The notes under the pieces: generated by a model
Told to the model about the DNA's origin: nothing
The model's input: only the letters and a program-made list of their open reading frames with translations
The model's database searches: none
Part shown: piece by piece, positions 21,764 through 29,841 of the stretch
How the letters are laid out: every line of letters starts with the position of its first letter
How positions within the stretch are numbered: the first letter of the stretch is position 1
Program-made: the position numbers and the translations under genes
From: a virus
DNA: 41,003 bases
Strand: one strand, 5' to 3'
Virus record (IMG/VR): IMGVR_UViG_3300028393_000135
Location: 1-41,003 of that record

Positions 21764-22220
21764 CTTGTCAAAACATGAGTTATTCCTATGCGAGTATTTC
21801 GGTACTATGCGTAGAAAAAACGCCATGCAGTTTAACTTTGATAGGCAGGTCAGTAAGCAAGACCCTTACGAAATGGATATAGACGGGTTTAAGGGTGAGT
21901 ATTTGGTAGCCAAGTATTTGAACTTAATGCCCGACTTTTCTATTAATCAAAAGAAGAACCCTGCTGATCTTAAGACTTCAGGCGGCAGGACTATTGATGT
22001 TAAATCTACTCGCAATAAAGAAGGTGATGTGTATGTCACCGAATACCACCGCAAAAGTCCTTGTGATTTCTACATCCTAATCGTTTTAGACGATGCTGGG
22101 GGCGATATTGTGGGCTGGGTAGATAAGGATGAGTTATTTCAATTTGCAACGCTTATGGGCGGTTCTCACCCTTCCTATCGGTATGACCGTAAACGGCTAA
22201 ATCCGATTACCCAATTTTAA
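21753..22220 (+). CDS. PD-(D/E)XK-type nuclease, GTG start
   Basis: A 155-aa protein. Its core has GEYLVAKYLNLMPDFSINQK (helix with E), then RTIDVKSTRNKEGDVYVTEY, in which D-V-K-S-T is the D-x-K catalytic step of PD-(D/E)XK enzymes. The remainder is a strand/helix extension (FYILIVLDDAGGDIVGWVDK). It starts at the GTG at 21753, with GAAAGG upstream and an 11-base overlap. Probably a phage DNA endonuclease or resolvase. It ends convergent with the endolysin gene (four-base overlap). Confidence 0.75.
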   Translation: MRIDLSKHELFLCEYFGTMRRKNAMQFNFDRQVSKQDPYEMDIDGFKGEYLVAKYLNLMPDFSINQKKNPADLKTSGGRTIDVKSTRNKEGDVYVTEYHRKSPCDFYILIVLDDAGGDIVGWVDKDELFQFATLMGGSHPSYRYDRKRLNPITQF

Positions 22221-22636
22221 GCGATTTGTTTGCCGCTTTTAAGGTCTGATAGGGTAAGGCCACCCGTGTATTGAAAGTGGGCTAATTCTTTGAATGTACG
22301 CCATTCTCCAGCCCACTCTAAACCAGCTTGTTTACCTAGTTCTCCGACTTTAGCCCATACAGGATGAGAACCATCCCAATCAGGCTTACCATTGACCAAA
22401 GGTACGACATCAACAGCACAACGCCAGTTATGCCAAGAATCACCAGCTTTAGCATTGGTAACCACCTTTCCTGCCGTAGTCCTACCTTGTTCGTATAAAG
22501 CCTGTTGGGATTCATTATCACGGTAGGTAGAAGTCACTAACAAGTCTATGTTGTTATCCTTGCACAAACTAAGAAAGTGCTTTACACGCTCTTTTGCTGG
22601 TAAAATCAGGTCATCTAGGGATCGGCTGTTAATCAT
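22217..22636 (-). CDS. Endolysin, M15 (VanY/L-alanyl-D-glutamate) peptidase
   Basis: A 139-aa zinc peptidase. Motifs: STYRDNESQQALYEQGR, then SWHNWRCAVD (H69, D76; the family's usual G is R here) and ELAHFQY (H120), the three ligands of M15 endolysins such as that of T5. It cleaves the peptide stems of murein at lysis. It sits downstream of the holin gene with a four-base overlap. Confidence 0.92.
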   Translation of the reverse strand: MINSRSLDDLILPAKERVKHFLSLCKDNNIDLLVTSTYRDNESQQALYEQGRTTAGKVVTNAKAGDSWHNWRCAVDVVPLVNGKPDWDGSHPVWAKVGELGKQAGLEWAGEWRTFKELAHFQYTGGLTLSDLKSGKQIA

Positions 22637-23001
22637 TTTTTTAGGTTAGCCATGATGCGTGTACCGAATAAGAAACCAAAAGCAATGTTAGCCGCTTCAA
22701 TTCCAATTCTTTGAATTTCAGGGGTAACCGATAAAAACAATGTACCGATACCTACGACAATGACAAACAATGCCCCTAAATAGCGACTAGATGCCCTCAG
22801 ATCAATTACCCATTGGCTAGGTGTACCGTAGGGGTTGTCTAACTGTGCAATGGCTTGTAGCTTGTTTATTTCGTTTTGGTCTAACTTAATCTGCTCATCC
22901 ACAGAAATAGGTTTTACACCGCCCGTAACCATTCCAATTAAACTTTTAATCCCGTCTATTCCTACGGGGACTAAAGCACCAATGATGGTTTCTAGGATCA
23001 T
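22633..23001 (-). CDS. Holin-like membrane protein
   Basis: A 122-aa protein with a hydrophobic N-terminal segment (ETIIGALVPVGIDGIKSLIG) and two C-terminal membrane helices (YLGALFVIVVGIGTLFLSV, then AANIAFGFLFGTRIM). This three-helix plan resembles the GTA-type 3TM holins, which permeabilise the inner membrane to release the endolysin. It is directly coupled to the endolysin gene. Confidence 0.8.
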   Translation of the reverse strand: MILETIIGALVPVGIDGIKSLIGMVTGGVKPISVDEQIKLDQNEINKLQAIAQLDNPYGTPSQWVIDLRASSRYLGALFVIVVGIGTLFLSVTPEIQRIGIEAANIAFGFLFGTRIMANLKK

Positions 23002-23207
23002 TTACTTGAAAAGTAGTGTGCTATAAAGCCAATGATGGAACTAATGCCTGATACCACCATCATTCCAACCCAAAACCCACCCCTGCCTTTATTAGCTAAA
23101 GCAAGTAATTCTTCCATGCCTTCTTCTAGCTTATCTACTTTTTGAGTTAATTGGTCAACCTTTTCCCAAAGCTGGCCGTATTTAACGGGGTCGATTTCAA
23201 AAGACAT
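22998..23207 (-). CDS. Coiled-coil/TM lysis-associated protein (XhlA-like)
   Basis: A 69-aa protein: N-terminal coiled coil (YGQLWEKVDQLTQKVDKLEE) and a C-terminal membrane helix (GGFWVGMMVVSGISSIIGFI). This resembles XhlA-type proteins, which cooperate with holins. The start is set at the ATG at 23207, one base after the previous stop; a TTG at 23216 would overlap. It could also serve as a spanin-like component. Confidence 0.65.
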   Translation of the reverse strand: MSFEIDPVKYGQLWEKVDQLTQKVDKLEEGMEELLALANKGRGGFWVGMMVVSGISSIIGFIAHYFSSK

Positions 23208-23208
23208 A

Positions 23209-23436
23209 TTAGCCAATCAATGATTTAACTTCGTCTTGGGTTAAACCTAATGCGGCTAGTTTAGCTAGTGCAGAAGCCTTTGTATCAATGACTGCTTGTG
23301 CATCAGCTTGTGCTTGTGCAGTTACCGCTTGTAGGTCATAAGCTACTTCATTGCCGTTAGCATTGTAAGCAATATCGCCACGAATAGTAACTACTAAATG
23401 GTTTAATTTAAAAATTGCATTGTGTAAATTAATCAT
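23209..23436 (-). CDS. Small fibre-partner protein, paralogue of 3151-3399
   Basis: A 75-aa protein: INLHNAIFKLNHLVVTIRGD, IAYNANGNEVAYD, then an alanine-rich helix and KLAALGLTQDEVKSLIG at the end. It matches the 82-aa protein at 3151-3399 in both halves. Its start overlaps the end of the fibre-tip protein (ATGATTA overlap). Likely a fibre-tip assembly or capping protein. Confidence 0.65.
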   Translation of the reverse strand: MINLHNAIFKLNHLVVTIRGDIAYNANGNEVAYDLQAVTAQAQADAQAVIDTKASALAKLAALGLTQDEVKSLIG

Positions 23437-23888
23437 CCTGCAATTTCCATAAGAGTAATTGTTGAAGTGTATCCTGAATCATTAAAATATGCAGTACCGC
23501 TAGAACTTGCTGCGTAATAAACTGTGTAAGTTGTTGACGATGTTGTTGCTGGAGAATCTAAAAATGAAATGGTTAATGGTGTATCAGAATTGCTTGTTAT
23601 TGATGAAAAATTAGTTGAGGCTAAATTTGTACTATTTTTAAAAATTGTATATCTTGAAGTTGCAGCAACACTTGCTGAACCAACACCAGCAACCAATATC
23701 AATATTTTACTGGTAGAAAATTTAGGTGTAATTGATGCGGCTAGTGTGGTTGAAACATAGGTTGTAGATGTTGTAGATACCAAAGAATTTAAAGTAGCAT
23801 TAACTACTTGCAATACGTTACCAGCACTAGCTTGTGTAGTAGCGTTGTTAAATGTTAGACCATTAGTCCCATCAATAATCATTGACAT
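23433..23888 (-). CDS. Short tail-fibre tip protein
   Basis: A 151-aa protein: [20 protein letters not shown] (fibre-type N-terminus), then a beta-rich domain with TPKFSTSKILILVAGVGSAS, SFLDSPATTSSTTYTVYYAA and a final TITLMEIAG. The C-terminal domain is shared with the large fibre at 3396-5576 (TPKFSTSKILVITTLNG, LDSPATTSATTYKLQW, LILMEIAG). Probably a trimeric receptor-binding tip made as a separate protein. Confidence 0.75.
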   Translation of the reverse strand: MSMIIDGTNGLTFNNATTQASAGNVLQVVNATLNSLVSTTSTTYVSTTLAASITPKFSTSKILILVAGVGSASVAATSRYTIFKNSTNLASTNFSSITSNSDTPLTISFLDSPATTSSTTYTVYYAASSSGTAYFNDSGYTSTITLMEIAG

Positions 23889-24049
23889 TATTCATTCTCC
23901 GCTGGTAATGGTGTATTGCCTTCAGCTACCCATTTTAGGTAGGCTTGGTAGTCTGTGTTGGCTGGGTCAAAAGGGATGCAAGCACCATCGGATAAACGCT
24001 GTATAAATGCAACTTTGTTTGTTATTGAATCTTTAAATAATTTGTACAT
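23888..24049 (-). CDS. Tail-fibre assembly-like protein, 53 aa
   Basis: Read from the raw sequence: [20 protein letters not shown], then [20 protein letters not shown] and LPAENE. The N-T-D-Y-Q-x-Y-L-x-W-x-A-E-G-N-T-P-x-P-A pattern is that of small phage tail-fibre assembly proteins. Its stop overlaps the next gene's ATG (TAATG at 23888). Confidence 0.75.
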   Translation of the reverse strand: MYKLFKDSITNKVAFIQRLSDGACIPFDPANTDYQAYLKWVAEGNTPLPAENE

Positions 24050-25135
24050 TTATAGCTCCGCACTAAAAGTAATATACCCTGAATTATTGGAGTAAATAAC
24101 GATTGCTCCACTAGCACTAGCTAATGCTTGAAATGCCCATGTTTTGTCATTTGCACTTAAAACAAATGGTTGACCGCAATTAGTTACAGCAAAAGTTCCT
24201 GCTATTGTTGCAGTAGGAGCAGCCCTAAGTTGAACAGGATACATATATTGATTTGCTAAATAACTTCCGCTAGTCATATATCCACGATAGGCAATAGCGT
24301 TTACATCTGCACTTGCAGTTGGTAAGCCTATTTGTTGATAATACCTTTGGCAGTTAGCTAGGCTAGTCTGATAATTAACATACTCAAATCCAGTAGCACT
24401 ACTTCCTACTTCTAGTTGAACACCAGTAATGTAGAAAGTTGCTCCGTTTGTACCTACTACGGATGTTGCTCCTGTGGCTGAATAATAAGTAGAACCCGAC
24501 CATGTGCCAGCAGTACCACTAACTGTAGAACCATTACCAAGACCAAAAGAAACAAACATTCCATTTCCGTTTGTAGTAAGCCAAGTTCCCGTAGTATCTC
24601 CAGCAATAGTTACGTTAATGGTAGTCCAAGTATTTGCTATAGGGATTGAATAAGTAAATGGATAGCTTCTATTTTGTGCAGAATTTCTAATTGAACCGCC
24701 AAAAGTTCCTGTAAGGCTTGAATAAACTTGAAAAGACAAAGTTACAGTTTTAGCGTTAGCTGTTCCCCAACCTAAATCGGCAACATTAAATCCTTCAATA
24801 AGTTGATTTAAAATAAATATTTCTGATGAACCTACTGAATAAGCAGAAGATGAAGTAATGCCAAGATAATTAGTAAAACCTACAGGCGGTGTTACAGAAC
24901 CAGCATTTTGTTGAATTGTAAATTTACTTGCTTGGCTTGCGTAATAGTTCCATCTATCTAATGTATAAGTGTATGTAGTTGCCACATTAGTAACACTGGC
25001 ACCAGCATTTCTTTGGTCAATAACCATCGCACCATTGATAATGCGATTTTTCATTAAAGACGCATCACCAGCACCTAGATTAGAGCCAGCTACGCTTGTT
25101 CCGATTACATCGGCATTTACTGTTCCGTAAGCCAT
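24050..25135 (-). CDS. Tail fibre / receptor-binding protein
   Basis: A 361-aa protein beginning MAYGTVNADVIGTSVAGSNL, then KNRIINGAMVIDQRNAGASV and TYTLDRWNYYAS. This N-INGAM-xIDQRNxG pattern with DRW is common in phage fibre and spike proteins with carbohydrate-binding-type beta-sandwich domains. The middle (ITGVQLEVGSSATGFEYVNY, then QTSLANCQRYYQQI) matches the conserved end of that domain. The remainder is a tip domain. It lies in the fibre operon between two 53-aa assembly-type genes. Confidence 0.8.
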   Translation of the reverse strand: MAYGTVNADVIGTSVAGSNLGAGDASLMKNRIINGAMVIDQRNAGASVTNVATTYTYTLDRWNYYASQASKFTIQQNAGSVTPPVGFTNYLGITSSSAYSVGSSEIFILNQLIEGFNVADLGWGTANAKTVTLSFQVYSSLTGTFGGSIRNSAQNRSYPFTYSIPIANTWTTINVTIAGDTTGTWLTTNGNGMFVSFGLGNGSTVSGTAGTWSGSTYYSATGATSVVGTNGATFYITGVQLEVGSSATGFEYVNYQTSLANCQRYYQQIGLPTASADVNAIAYRGYMTSGSYLANQYMYPVQLRAAPTATIAGTFAVTNCGQPFVLSANDKTWAFQALASASGAIVIYSNNSGYITFSAEL

Positions 25136-25296
25136 TATGCTAATTCCTCATCTGTTGGTTTAGCTAGTGTAGGATGATTCCAAGAAGCTATGTAATCGCC
25201 TTTGCCGTCTGAATCGTTTTGTAGTGTGATTACAGTTAGGAAATCCTGTTGTGTAAGGCTTGGATATAAAGCCATTATTTTGTCGTATAAAGTCAT
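25135..25296 (-). CDS. Small fibre-region protein, XkdW-like, 53 aa
   Basis: Read from the raw sequence: MTLYDKIMALYPSLTQQDFL, then TVITLQNDSDGKGDYIASWN and HPTLAKPTDEELA. The D-G-K-G-D-Y-I-x-x-W-x-x-P-x-L-x-x-P-T-x-E-E-L motif is typical of small XkdW-like/fibre-assembly proteins. Coupled on both sides by TAATG overlaps. Confidence 0.75.
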   Translation of the reverse strand: MTLYDKIMALYPSLTQQDFLTVITLQNDSDGKGDYIASWNHPTLAKPTDEELA

Positions 25297-25820
25297 TATG
25301 ATGTCCTCACCATTGCCGCTTGGAAAAAAGAACCACTTACTGTAGAACTTGTTAAACCACCAGCACCCATATACACATAACCTTCAACATAATCACTTGT
25401 TCCATTTAAAAAAATTAAAGCAGTTACCATTGTTGAATATGTTGAAACTGGTCCAACGCCATTTTTAAATGCAGAACCATTTTTATAAATTATTGTTTGA
25501 ATATCTGTAGCTATTGATGTCTTTTGTACGCACAAATTAACTTGATAATAACCAGCTACAGTTGGAGTAAAACGATAATTGGTAGCATTATCATAATTTG
25601 AATTGGTGTCAAATTCTTCAGTATTAAATTGTACTTTAGTAAAAGTTGCGGCAGAAATACTTTGATTTGTATTAATGTAAGCACTGAACGCTGGCATATT
25701 ACCTGACACCATTACTGTGCCAGTAGCGGCTGGTAATGTAGCAGTATTTGTTCCTGATACGGCTGGGGCAGATAGCGTAATACTTCCGCTGGTATCGCCT
25801 GAAATTACGACTGAGGACAT
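25296..25820 (-). CDS. Fibre protein with C1q-like head
   Basis: A 174-aa protein: an N-terminal fibre-type segment (ISGDTSGSITLSAPAVSGTN, then TATLPAATGTVM), then a beta-jelly-roll domain starting PAFSAYINTNQSISAATFTK, with NYRFTPTVAGYYQVNLCVQK and a final SSTVSGSFFQAAMVR. The A-F-S-A-Y plus T-F-T-K-V-x-F-N-T and F-T-P-x-V-A-G-Y-Y signatures fit C1q/TNF-like domains of bacterial and phage fibres, trimeric ligand-binding heads. Confidence 0.8.
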   Translation of the reverse strand: MSSVVISGDTSGSITLSAPAVSGTNTATLPAATGTVMVSGNMPAFSAYINTNQSISAATFTKVQFNTEEFDTNSNYDNATNYRFTPTVAGYYQVNLCVQKTSIATDIQTIIYKNGSAFKNGVGPVSTYSTMVTALIFLNGTSDYVEGYVYMGAGGLTSSTVSGSFFQAAMVRTS

Positions 25821-25847
25821 ATTATTTTTCCTTTAATTTCGTCTATT

Positions 25848-26348
25848 TTACAAGATAACCCAGCGTTGTCCAGTTGGAATCGTGACCGCAACACCGCTAT
25901 TTAAGGTAATAGGGCCAACACTTTCCGCATTTTTACCCGTAGTTAAAGTGTAGTTTGTAGTCACAATTACGCTATTTTCTACAAATACTTGATCTCCACC
26001 ACCACCAGTTGCACCACCACCTACTTGACCCCAGCCACTTGCTGTGTAACCTTCAAATGTGCCAAATGTATTGTTGTAACGAATCATGCCCGTTGCTGGG
26101 CTTGCAGAACGTTGTGCTTGAGTTCCACTAGGAATCTGAATTTGACCTGTTCCACCAAATACAACTACATCAGTAGAACTGATTAAAGCACCTGTAATGG
26201 GGGTTTGACCGTCAGAAGCAATAGAACCTGACATAGCTGTAGCTAAGTCTGTCAGCGTAGTATTAGCCCATGTGCTAGATATAGTTGTACCTGTAACTAC
26301 TGGATTACCAGCAGGTAGGGTATAAGTACCCGATCCGTTTCTACTCAT
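25848..26348 (-). CDS. Tail fibre (proximal/short)
   Basis: A 166-aa protein starting MSRNGSGTYTLPAGNPVVTG, then TTISSTWANTTLTDLATAMS, a very characteristic phage fibre N-terminus that attaches to the tail. The C-terminus runs TTNYTLTTGKNAESVGPITL and ends TIPTGQRWVIL, the same family of small tip as the end of the fibre at 39359-41003 (VTVSSGSRWVVL). It precedes the C1q-like fibre. Confidence 0.8.
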   Translation of the reverse strand: MSRNGSGTYTLPAGNPVVTGTTISSTWANTTLTDLATAMSGSIASDGQTPITGALISSTDVVVFGGTGQIQIPSGTQAQRSASPATGMIRYNNTFGTFEGYTASGWGQVGGGATGGGGDQVFVENSVIVTTNYTLTTGKNAESVGPITLNSGVAVTIPTGQRWVIL

Positions 26349-28257
26349 TTGATTGTCCTCTTATAGCGTTTACTGCGTTAACACCGCCTTGTGTAAATAA
26401 TAATTTAGCTAGGTTTGATTGTTCGGTTGGCAATTGTGCTTCTAATGGTTGTTTTCCAGCCAATTTCATTAAAGCGGCCGCTTTTCTAGGATCAAGCAAA
26501 GTTTCAGCCATTTCATTTGTTAACCGTTTATTCATGCTTCCGTAAGCCACATCTTTAACTCTAGCCGCAATATTTCCAGCGGTTTCAGCTAAACCACGCC
26601 TTCTAAGCAAATTAGGCAAATTAACTTCTTGCAACATATTGTTATAAGCAAGGTTTTGCATAGTGTTAGAACCTACGCCACGACCAGCTTCATTAGCAAA
26701 GTCGGTACGCATCATGTCAGCTTTAATGTTTTCTAATCTAGATATTTGTTGTTTAGACAACAAACCTTCTTTTTTAGCTTTTTCTAACTCATTAGAAAAC
26801 CTATTAAGCAAAATAGATGAATCTTTATCCCTAGTTGCTTTGTCAGCAATATTAGAAATAGTTTCAAGCTGTTCTACAGGCTTAGACAATCTAGCGTATG
26901 TTTCCCTTGCTTTTTTATATTCAGGGCTAACTTTTGGATTTTCAATAAAAGCAAGCAATCTGTTTTTTGCGGCTTTTAAACCATCTAATTCAGCATTTGT
27001 AGCACCAGCATTATCTCTTTGAAGTTTTGCTTTTACTGCGTTAATTTCTTGATCTAATGCCATTTTGGTTTCGTGCAAACCTTTTAATGAACCACTAGGA
27101 TCACCAATGTCATAACCTTTGTTTAAAGCATTTTCTTGGGCTTGGCTCATTGCTCTTTTAATAGCAGGAGTTTGAGCTAAAGAAGTAACTTGCGTTTTCA
27201 TTCCAGCCGATAATTTAGAAAAGTCCATTGCTTTATCTAAAGCAGGAGTATACAAATCATCGCCTAATTGGGACCTTAAATCTTGATATTTAGCAACTCT
27301 AGTAGGTGACGCAATGTTTTCTAAAGCACTAGTACGGGCTACAGTATTTTGTGCTTGGCGTTGTGCCAAAGCGTTTGTGGCTTCAGGCGATGCGTTTAAT
27401 GCGGCTCTTTGCATAGCGGCAAGACTAGGTACTCCAGCTACTTCTGCTACTGTAGGTTGAACACCTGCAACTAATTGTTGTGGATTTCTAAGGTTAGCAA
27501 TAGCTTTTTCAGCATCGTTACCTGAAAATTGGCGTAAAGCACGGCCAAGAATAAGATTTCTACCAGCCTGATTAAACGGTTCTAAAGCGGCTTTGCCAGC
27601 ACCATAAGCTGTGTTAACAACTTTTCCTAATAATGGTGTAGGAGCACCAATAGCCGCCCCTGTACCAGCATTAAACAATTGCTGTCTTAATAAAGCTAAG
27701 TCTTTTTTACCAGTTTCTTCAGGGGTCAATATACCTTGCGTTGCACCAATTCCAGCGGCTTGTGCGTAAGGGCTTAATTTAGTAAAACTTGGTATTACAC
27801 CAATACCTTTAGACATAGCCATTGCAGGAGCAACAACACCAGCTACACGCCCTGTACCATACCAAACAGGGTTTTCTTCAGAATAAACTTGTCCTTGTTC
27901 GCCTAATTTTTGAGCAAGTTCACTAGTTCCTAAACGACCACCAGTAAGAATTTGAGCACCAGCAACGGCAGGATCAATAACAGACTTAGTAACACCAGCC
28001 AATAATGATTCAGTAGGGCGTGGTTCAGGCAATACATTTGTACGATTAATTCCTTGTGGCCTACCAACAGCCGCACCACCGCCAGTTTCACCAAATTGCG
28101 TATTTAAAGGTGCTCCTTCAGGTGACATAACCTGAACAGATCCTTTTGGTTGATACAGTTTTTGTGCTTGTGAAATAACATCCGCTTGAGAAGCACCATC
28201 AGGGCCTTCTAGCGTAATTGTTTGTCCATCAGGGGCTTGTACGGTGTATTGAGCCAT
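26341..28257 (-). CDS. Large internal virion / DNA-ejection protein
   Basis: A 638-aa protein. The N-terminus (AQYTVQAPDGQTITLEGPDG, then ASQADVISQAQKLYQP) is a small domain repeatedly found at the start of phage internal virion or ejection proteins. The middle is largely helical and Ala/Lys-rich, with long predicted coiled coils (LKGLHETKMALDQEINAVKA, then EQLETISNIADKATRDKDSS). There is no visible lytic transglycosylase motif. It probably sits in the head and is ejected to form a channel, like gp16/gp20 of P22-type phages. Confidence 0.7.
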   Translation of the reverse strand: MAQYTVQAPDGQTITLEGPDGASQADVISQAQKLYQPKGSVQVMSPEGAPLNTQFGETGGGAAVGRPQGINRTNVLPEPRPTESLLAGVTKSVIDPAVAGAQILTGGRLGTSELAQKLGEQGQVYSEENPVWYGTGRVAGVVAPAMAMSKGIGVIPSFTKLSPYAQAAGIGATQGILTPEETGKKDLALLRQQLFNAGTGAAIGAPTPLLGKVVNTAYGAGKAALEPFNQAGRNLILGRALRQFSGNDAEKAIANLRNPQQLVAGVQPTVAEVAGVPSLAAMQRAALNASPEATNALAQRQAQNTVARTSALENIASPTRVAKYQDLRSQLGDDLYTPALDKAMDFSKLSAGMKTQVTSLAQTPAIKRAMSQAQENALNKGYDIGDPSGSLKGLHETKMALDQEINAVKAKLQRDNAGATNAELDGLKAAKNRLLAFIENPKVSPEYKKARETYARLSKPVEQLETISNIADKATRDKDSSILLNRFSNELEKAKKEGLLSKQQISRLENIKADMMRTDFANEAGRGVGSNTMQNLAYNNMLQEVNLPNLLRRRGLAETAGNIAARVKDVAYGSMNKRLTNEMAETLLDPRKAAALMKLAGKQPLEAQLPTEQSNLAKLLFTQGGVNAVNAIRGQSNE

Positions 28258-28261
28258 AGTT

Positions 28262-29488
28262 TTATTTTGTAGGAGTGACGCTAATAATGTTCCAACTACC
28301 AGTATTTACTTGTGGAACTTCAAATTGTTGTCCAACATTAACTTTTGTTTTAGGTTGTTTAGGTGGCGTTGTTTGTATTTTTAAATCAGCATAAGGATCA
28401 TAAATAATATTTTCAGGATCAATTTTGTATTTTGATGCAATATTAGAGTAGTAATCTTTTTGAGTATTAAATTGTTGTTGTTGGCTTTTAACCAAATCAC
28501 CAGCAGATTGAATAAACTCAGTTCTTTGTCTATTACCTAAACGCTGACCATTTATTGTTTTATTGTATTGTGCTTTGATAGTTTCAGGTACGCCACGGGC
28601 ATTTTCAGCAGTTGCATACTCGCCTTCTTTAACAGCAGAGCCAGGATCAAGAATTTTCATATAACCGTAAATTAATGACAAATCTCCAGCCGCAGTTTCG
28701 GGAGCAGATTCAATCTTACGATAGGCTTGACTGGTTGCAATATGTGGTTGTGCTTGAGCAAAAAATGAACTACGCAAACCTGATTCTTGTGGATTTACTT
28801 TTTCTTCACCAGTTAACGGTGCAGTAAATACAACTTTACCGCTAGAAGTAACCAAATTTTTTCCAACAGAATGTAATTTTTCACCACCTTTAGCAACAAT
28901 TTGAACCGTACCATCAGGCATTTCTTTATAGCGTATAGCACCTTCTGAAAGATCAAATTCTTTAGGTGGAGCAAATGCTTGTGTTATAGCTTGTTGTCTT
29001 GCCCAAGCAGGTAAACGGGTATCCGTTGCGGCATTTATATGAGCCATTTTTGCGTTTGGTGGTACAGCGGCAACAGGAGCAACTTGTTTGTATGCAGGGT
29101 TTAAAGTCATATCAGGGCCATACATATCAGCAGTTGTTTGCTTTGTAATTTGACCTTGAGGATTATAAATTCCACCTTCTACAGCAGGTTTTCCTTGAAG
29201 ATTTTGTAAATAATCAGCTAATCCAACATTTTCGCCTTCACGAATAGCTTTAGCTAAATCAATTTGTGCTTGATCACCTTTTTCAATAGCTCTTTGACCA
29301 AAATAAACATTGGCTAAATTAGCAAGATTTTGTGTAATAGATGGGGCAACATAATGTCCACTAATCATTTGACCTTGTGGCTGTTCCATGCCTTTTTGCA
29401 TAAGCATTTCAGCCATTTTTTGTTGGCGTAAAATCTGTTGCTGTTGCAACATCTGTTCGGGGGTAAGCGTTCCAATATCAGCTTGCAT
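28262..29488 (-). CDS. Internal virion / ejection protein
   Basis: A 408-aa protein with a glutamine-rich N-terminus (PEQMLQQQQILRQQKMAEML) and a helical C-terminal domain containing DLSLIYGYMKILDPGSAVKE, then GEYATAENARGVPETIKAQY and QSAGDLVKSQQQQF. The IYGYMKILDPGS-x-V-x-E-G-E pattern is a conserved block of phage ejection-type proteins. It is one of the cluster of ejection genes from 26341 to 30863. Confidence 0.7.
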   Translation of the reverse strand: MQADIGTLTPEQMLQQQQILRQQKMAEMLMQKGMEQPQGQMISGHYVAPSITQNLANLANVYFGQRAIEKGDQAQIDLAKAIREGENVGLADYLQNLQGKPAVEGGIYNPQGQITKQTTADMYGPDMTLNPAYKQVAPVAAVPPNAKMAHINAATDTRLPAWARQQAITQAFAPPKEFDLSEGAIRYKEMPDGTVQIVAKGGEKLHSVGKNLVTSSGKVVFTAPLTGEEKVNPQESGLRSSFFAQAQPHIATSQAYRKIESAPETAAGDLSLIYGYMKILDPGSAVKEGEYATAENARGVPETIKAQYNKTINGQRLGNRQRTEFIQSAGDLVKSQQQQFNTQKDYYSNIASKYKIDPENIIYDPYADLKIQTTPPKQPKTKVNVGQQFEVPQVNTGSWNIISVTPTK

Positions 29489-29490
29489 AA

Positions 29491-29841
29491 TTAAAACTCC
29501 TGTGCCGCTAACATTCTACTTTGTGGAGAATACATATCCGTGCCATATTTCTGTGAAATGTCATATTGGGTAAATGGGTTATATGTGCTTGCACCACCCA
29601 TTTGTGCATCTTTGGCGTTTTGATCCATTGGTTTTTTTGGATCTTTATCACGCAACATCATTGCCAAAGCAAGTTGATTTACGCCAGCACCGCTTTGCGT
29701 TTGACCTGCTTGATTAGCCAATTGATTTTGCTGTGCAAGAGCCGCTTGTTGGTTAGATTGTTGTTGACCAAAGTTTGCAAATACAGGGCTTAATCCGCCA
29801 AGATCCTGCATTGGTTGACCTTGAAGAATATATGGGTTCAT
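29491..29841 (-). CDS. Hypothetical virion protein, Q/N-rich
   Basis: A 116-aa protein: MNPYILQGQPMQDLGGLSPV, then a glutamine/asparagine-rich helical segment (QQQSNQQAALAQQNQLANQA) and a polar C-terminus (YDISQKYGTDMYSPQSRMLA). It lies between two ejection proteins, overlapping the upstream gene by four bases. Probably an internal virion protein. No family is recognised. Confidence 0.55.
   Translation of the reverse strand: MNPYILQGQPMQDLGGLSPVFANFGQQQSNQQAALAQQNQLANQAGQTQSGAGVNQLALAMMLRDKDPKKPMDQNAKDAQMGGASTYNPFTQYDISQKYGTDMYSPQSRMLAAQEF

Noticed and set aside
22205-22240. Terminator between the convergent nuclease and endolysin genes
   Set aside because: Only a five-base stem (AAGCG/CGCTT) with a short T run; too weak to claim.
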